A DNA stretch of 64,000 bases from assembly GCA_032821775.1 (NCBI GenBank), contig JAVLRN010000011.1:1736001-1800000 (forward strand), given 5' to 3'. Below, piece by piece: positions 62,588 through 64,000 of the stretch. The DNA is from Sanguinoderma infundibulare (Eukaryota; Basidiomycota; Agaricomycetes; Polyporales; Polyporaceae). A program made the translations under genes and the position numbers. The notes beneath the pieces are model-generated. The model ran no database searches. It had not been told where the DNA came from and saw nothing but the letters and a program-made list of their open reading frames with translations. Numbering within the stretch: position 1 is the stretch's first letter; each line of letters opens with the position of its first letter.

Positions 62588-64000
62588 ATGTCCGCCGCGG
62601 CGAACCCGCCAGATCCCAGGTTACAGCAGCTCCTGGTGAGCTTATCTCATAATTTATGTTCGTGATCACTCCATGACCATGTCCCGTAGGACGATGAGGA
62701 CGTTGTGGTCTTGAAGAGGTCCACATTCTTCCGCACAGCCAATCACTTGTTCGACTACGGTCAAGAACCAGGCAACCGCACCTGGGAGTACCGCACCTAC
62801 CCGGCGGTGGAGTACATCCTCCATACCTGGGCCAACACGTTCGACGTCGAATACTCTGCTCTCAGCTGTGGTGCGCAGCATCCTTTATTTGATCGTCGGG
62901 CCTTCGCGAAACGGGATTACCGTTTCTGTCTCCCCGATTACGCCCTGCTATTCCATGCCCCGAAAGCCACGGGTGGGAATAAGCATGAGCTACTTTTTCT
63001 CGTGGAGATGAAGCCATTGGGGAAGGTTGATCCGGAGACAGAGCAGGGCAGGCGGGCCGCGAAACACATCTTCATGTCGACCTCGGAGCAGAGGAACACG
63101 CAGGCGAGAACGGCTTTCTGCGAATACCCGGACGTGCACGTAGTCAAGATTTTAATGGCTGCCAGTACATGGTTCAGCCCTTTCATTTACCATCGCTCCG
63201 AATTTTTTGGCGACTCGAGCTCTCATAATGCTGATACTCCTGCTGAAGGCCCGATGACACGGAGTAGAGCAACTCACCATCAAGGTACTGTGGGCACGTC
63301 ATCTGGTGCTCCAACACTAGATCGTGACAGCTCTCCGCCGCGGAAACGGCAGCGTCAGCAACGTGGTATGATATTGATTTCATTACACCATGGCGGTTTA
63401 GCGGGGCCCTGATCTATCCCTACTACAGCTCACTACTGGCCGGAGAACAAGAATGAGCCAAGTGCACTATTCGCAGACACACATCCAAAGGCTTCCAAAG
63501 ACGGTCCGGAGGACCGGGACCCCGAGATACCAGTTTATAATGTCTTCCAGCTTCCGCACAAGAACGCACTCAATCCTCACTTTCGTCTCTTCCTTCAACA
63601 CGCCAAGACAGCATTGAATTTCCCCCACGACGGTCCGCTCACAAACCAGAAGTCGTGGTTTGACTTGCCGGACGGGTTTATACCAGAAGGTGACGGACAT
63701 GACAAAAATTTTGTCTTGCCATCAGCTGCAAGCAAGGTAAGCCACATTCTCTACGCGGATTTAACTCACATGCGTGCAACAATTTCTAACCTGTTCTATG
63801 TACTCACATGTAGACCGCTGCGGTTGAGGAGCCCATCGATGCCGTTGACGACAATGGCGAAGTCGTGGTAAACTTCGAACGTCTTGACGAAGACCCTGTA
63901 TTGGACAACATCCCTGCGACTCCAGCAAACCGGCCCAGGACGTTTAACGACGTACGTCATGCTGCATGAGTGATTCTCGAACGACGATACAAATTGATAT
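62588..64000 (+). CDS. PD-(D/E)XK nuclease-like protein, partial (3' end outside window)
   Basis: Exons 62588-62635, 62690-63365, 63429-63736 and 63814-63951 give 390 codons in frame; the last exon ends at a GT donor and the gene continues past base 64000. The core of exon 2 carries a PD-(D/E)XK pattern: Glu57 in a helix (A-V-E-Y-I-L-H-T-W), Pro98-Asp99 in C-L-P-D-Y-A-L-L-F, and Glu122-x-Lys124 in L-L-F-L-V-E-M-K-P-L, with a conserved-looking strand-helix order and a later R-N-T-Q-A-R-T-A-F segment. Then follows a disordered basic stretch (P-P-R-K-R-Q-R-Q-Q-R) and a second, acidic-ended region. This suggests a nuclease fold, active or not; the function is unknown. Confidence 0.65.

Overview
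This window is from a filamentous basidiomycete (Agaricomycetes), most likely a wood-decaying, white-rot type fungus. The genes carry many short introns (mostly 50-60 nt, GT..AG, with CTNAN branch-like motifs), coding DNA is GC-rich, and genes lie densely on both strands with no operons. A class I cellobiose dehydrogenase (cytochrome domain plus flavin domain, no CBM1) is typical of white-rot basidiomycetes. The species cannot be named from the sequence. Gene models were built by hand. Where 'exons sum to N codons' is stated, every junction was checked to be in frame.

Layout: 0-6 kb holds the 3' part of an aldo/keto reductase, a disordered Ser/Pro-rich protein and, on the minus strand, a secreted GH13 alpha-amylase with a CBM20 starch-binding module. 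7-11 kb is the exosome helicase Mtr4. 11.0-11.3 kb is a decayed chitinase relic. 11.5-16.3 kb has COG8 (minus), a divergent uncharacterised protein with a possible helical C-terminal domain, and a small protein with two SUMO-interaction-like motifs and a Cys/His cluster. 17.4-23.4 kb carries a hexose transporter, a tRNA dihydrouridine synthase (Dus2 type) and an inositol monophosphatase. 24-26.4 kb is an intact secreted GH18 chitinase with a CBM5/12-type tail, the relative of the relic. 29-30.4 kb is the septation GTPase Spg1. 32.8-36 kb is cellobiose dehydrogenase. 37.3-45 kb has an FHA-RING ubiquitin ligase (Dma1 type), the succinate dehydrogenase iron-sulfur subunit and a catalase. 48-53 kb has ribosomal protein uL14 (RPL23), an RBM18-like RNA-binding protein and a secreted histidine acid phosphatase. 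55.1-57.4 kb is a zinc-finger protein that I join from two apparent ORFs. 61.4-64 kb is a head-to-head pair: an unknown protein and a PD-(D/E)XK nuclease-like protein that runs off the window.

Functionally there is a loose set of secreted or uptake functions for polymer feeding (amylase, chitinase, cellobiose dehydrogenase, acid phosphatase, hexose transporter), scattered among housekeeping genes rather than organised as a cluster. Catalase is present, but a link to peroxide from cellobiose dehydrogenase is only inference. Spg1 and a Dma1-type ligase act in one pathway in fission yeast and lie 7 kb apart here, probably by chance.

No rRNA, tRNA, CRISPR, origin or intact transposon was recognised. 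The less expected observations are a probable 3-nt microexon in the hexose transporter, a probable GC-AG intron in Mtr4, a 13-nt internal exon in the amylase, the chitinase relic, and the uncharacterised head-to-head pair at the right edge.
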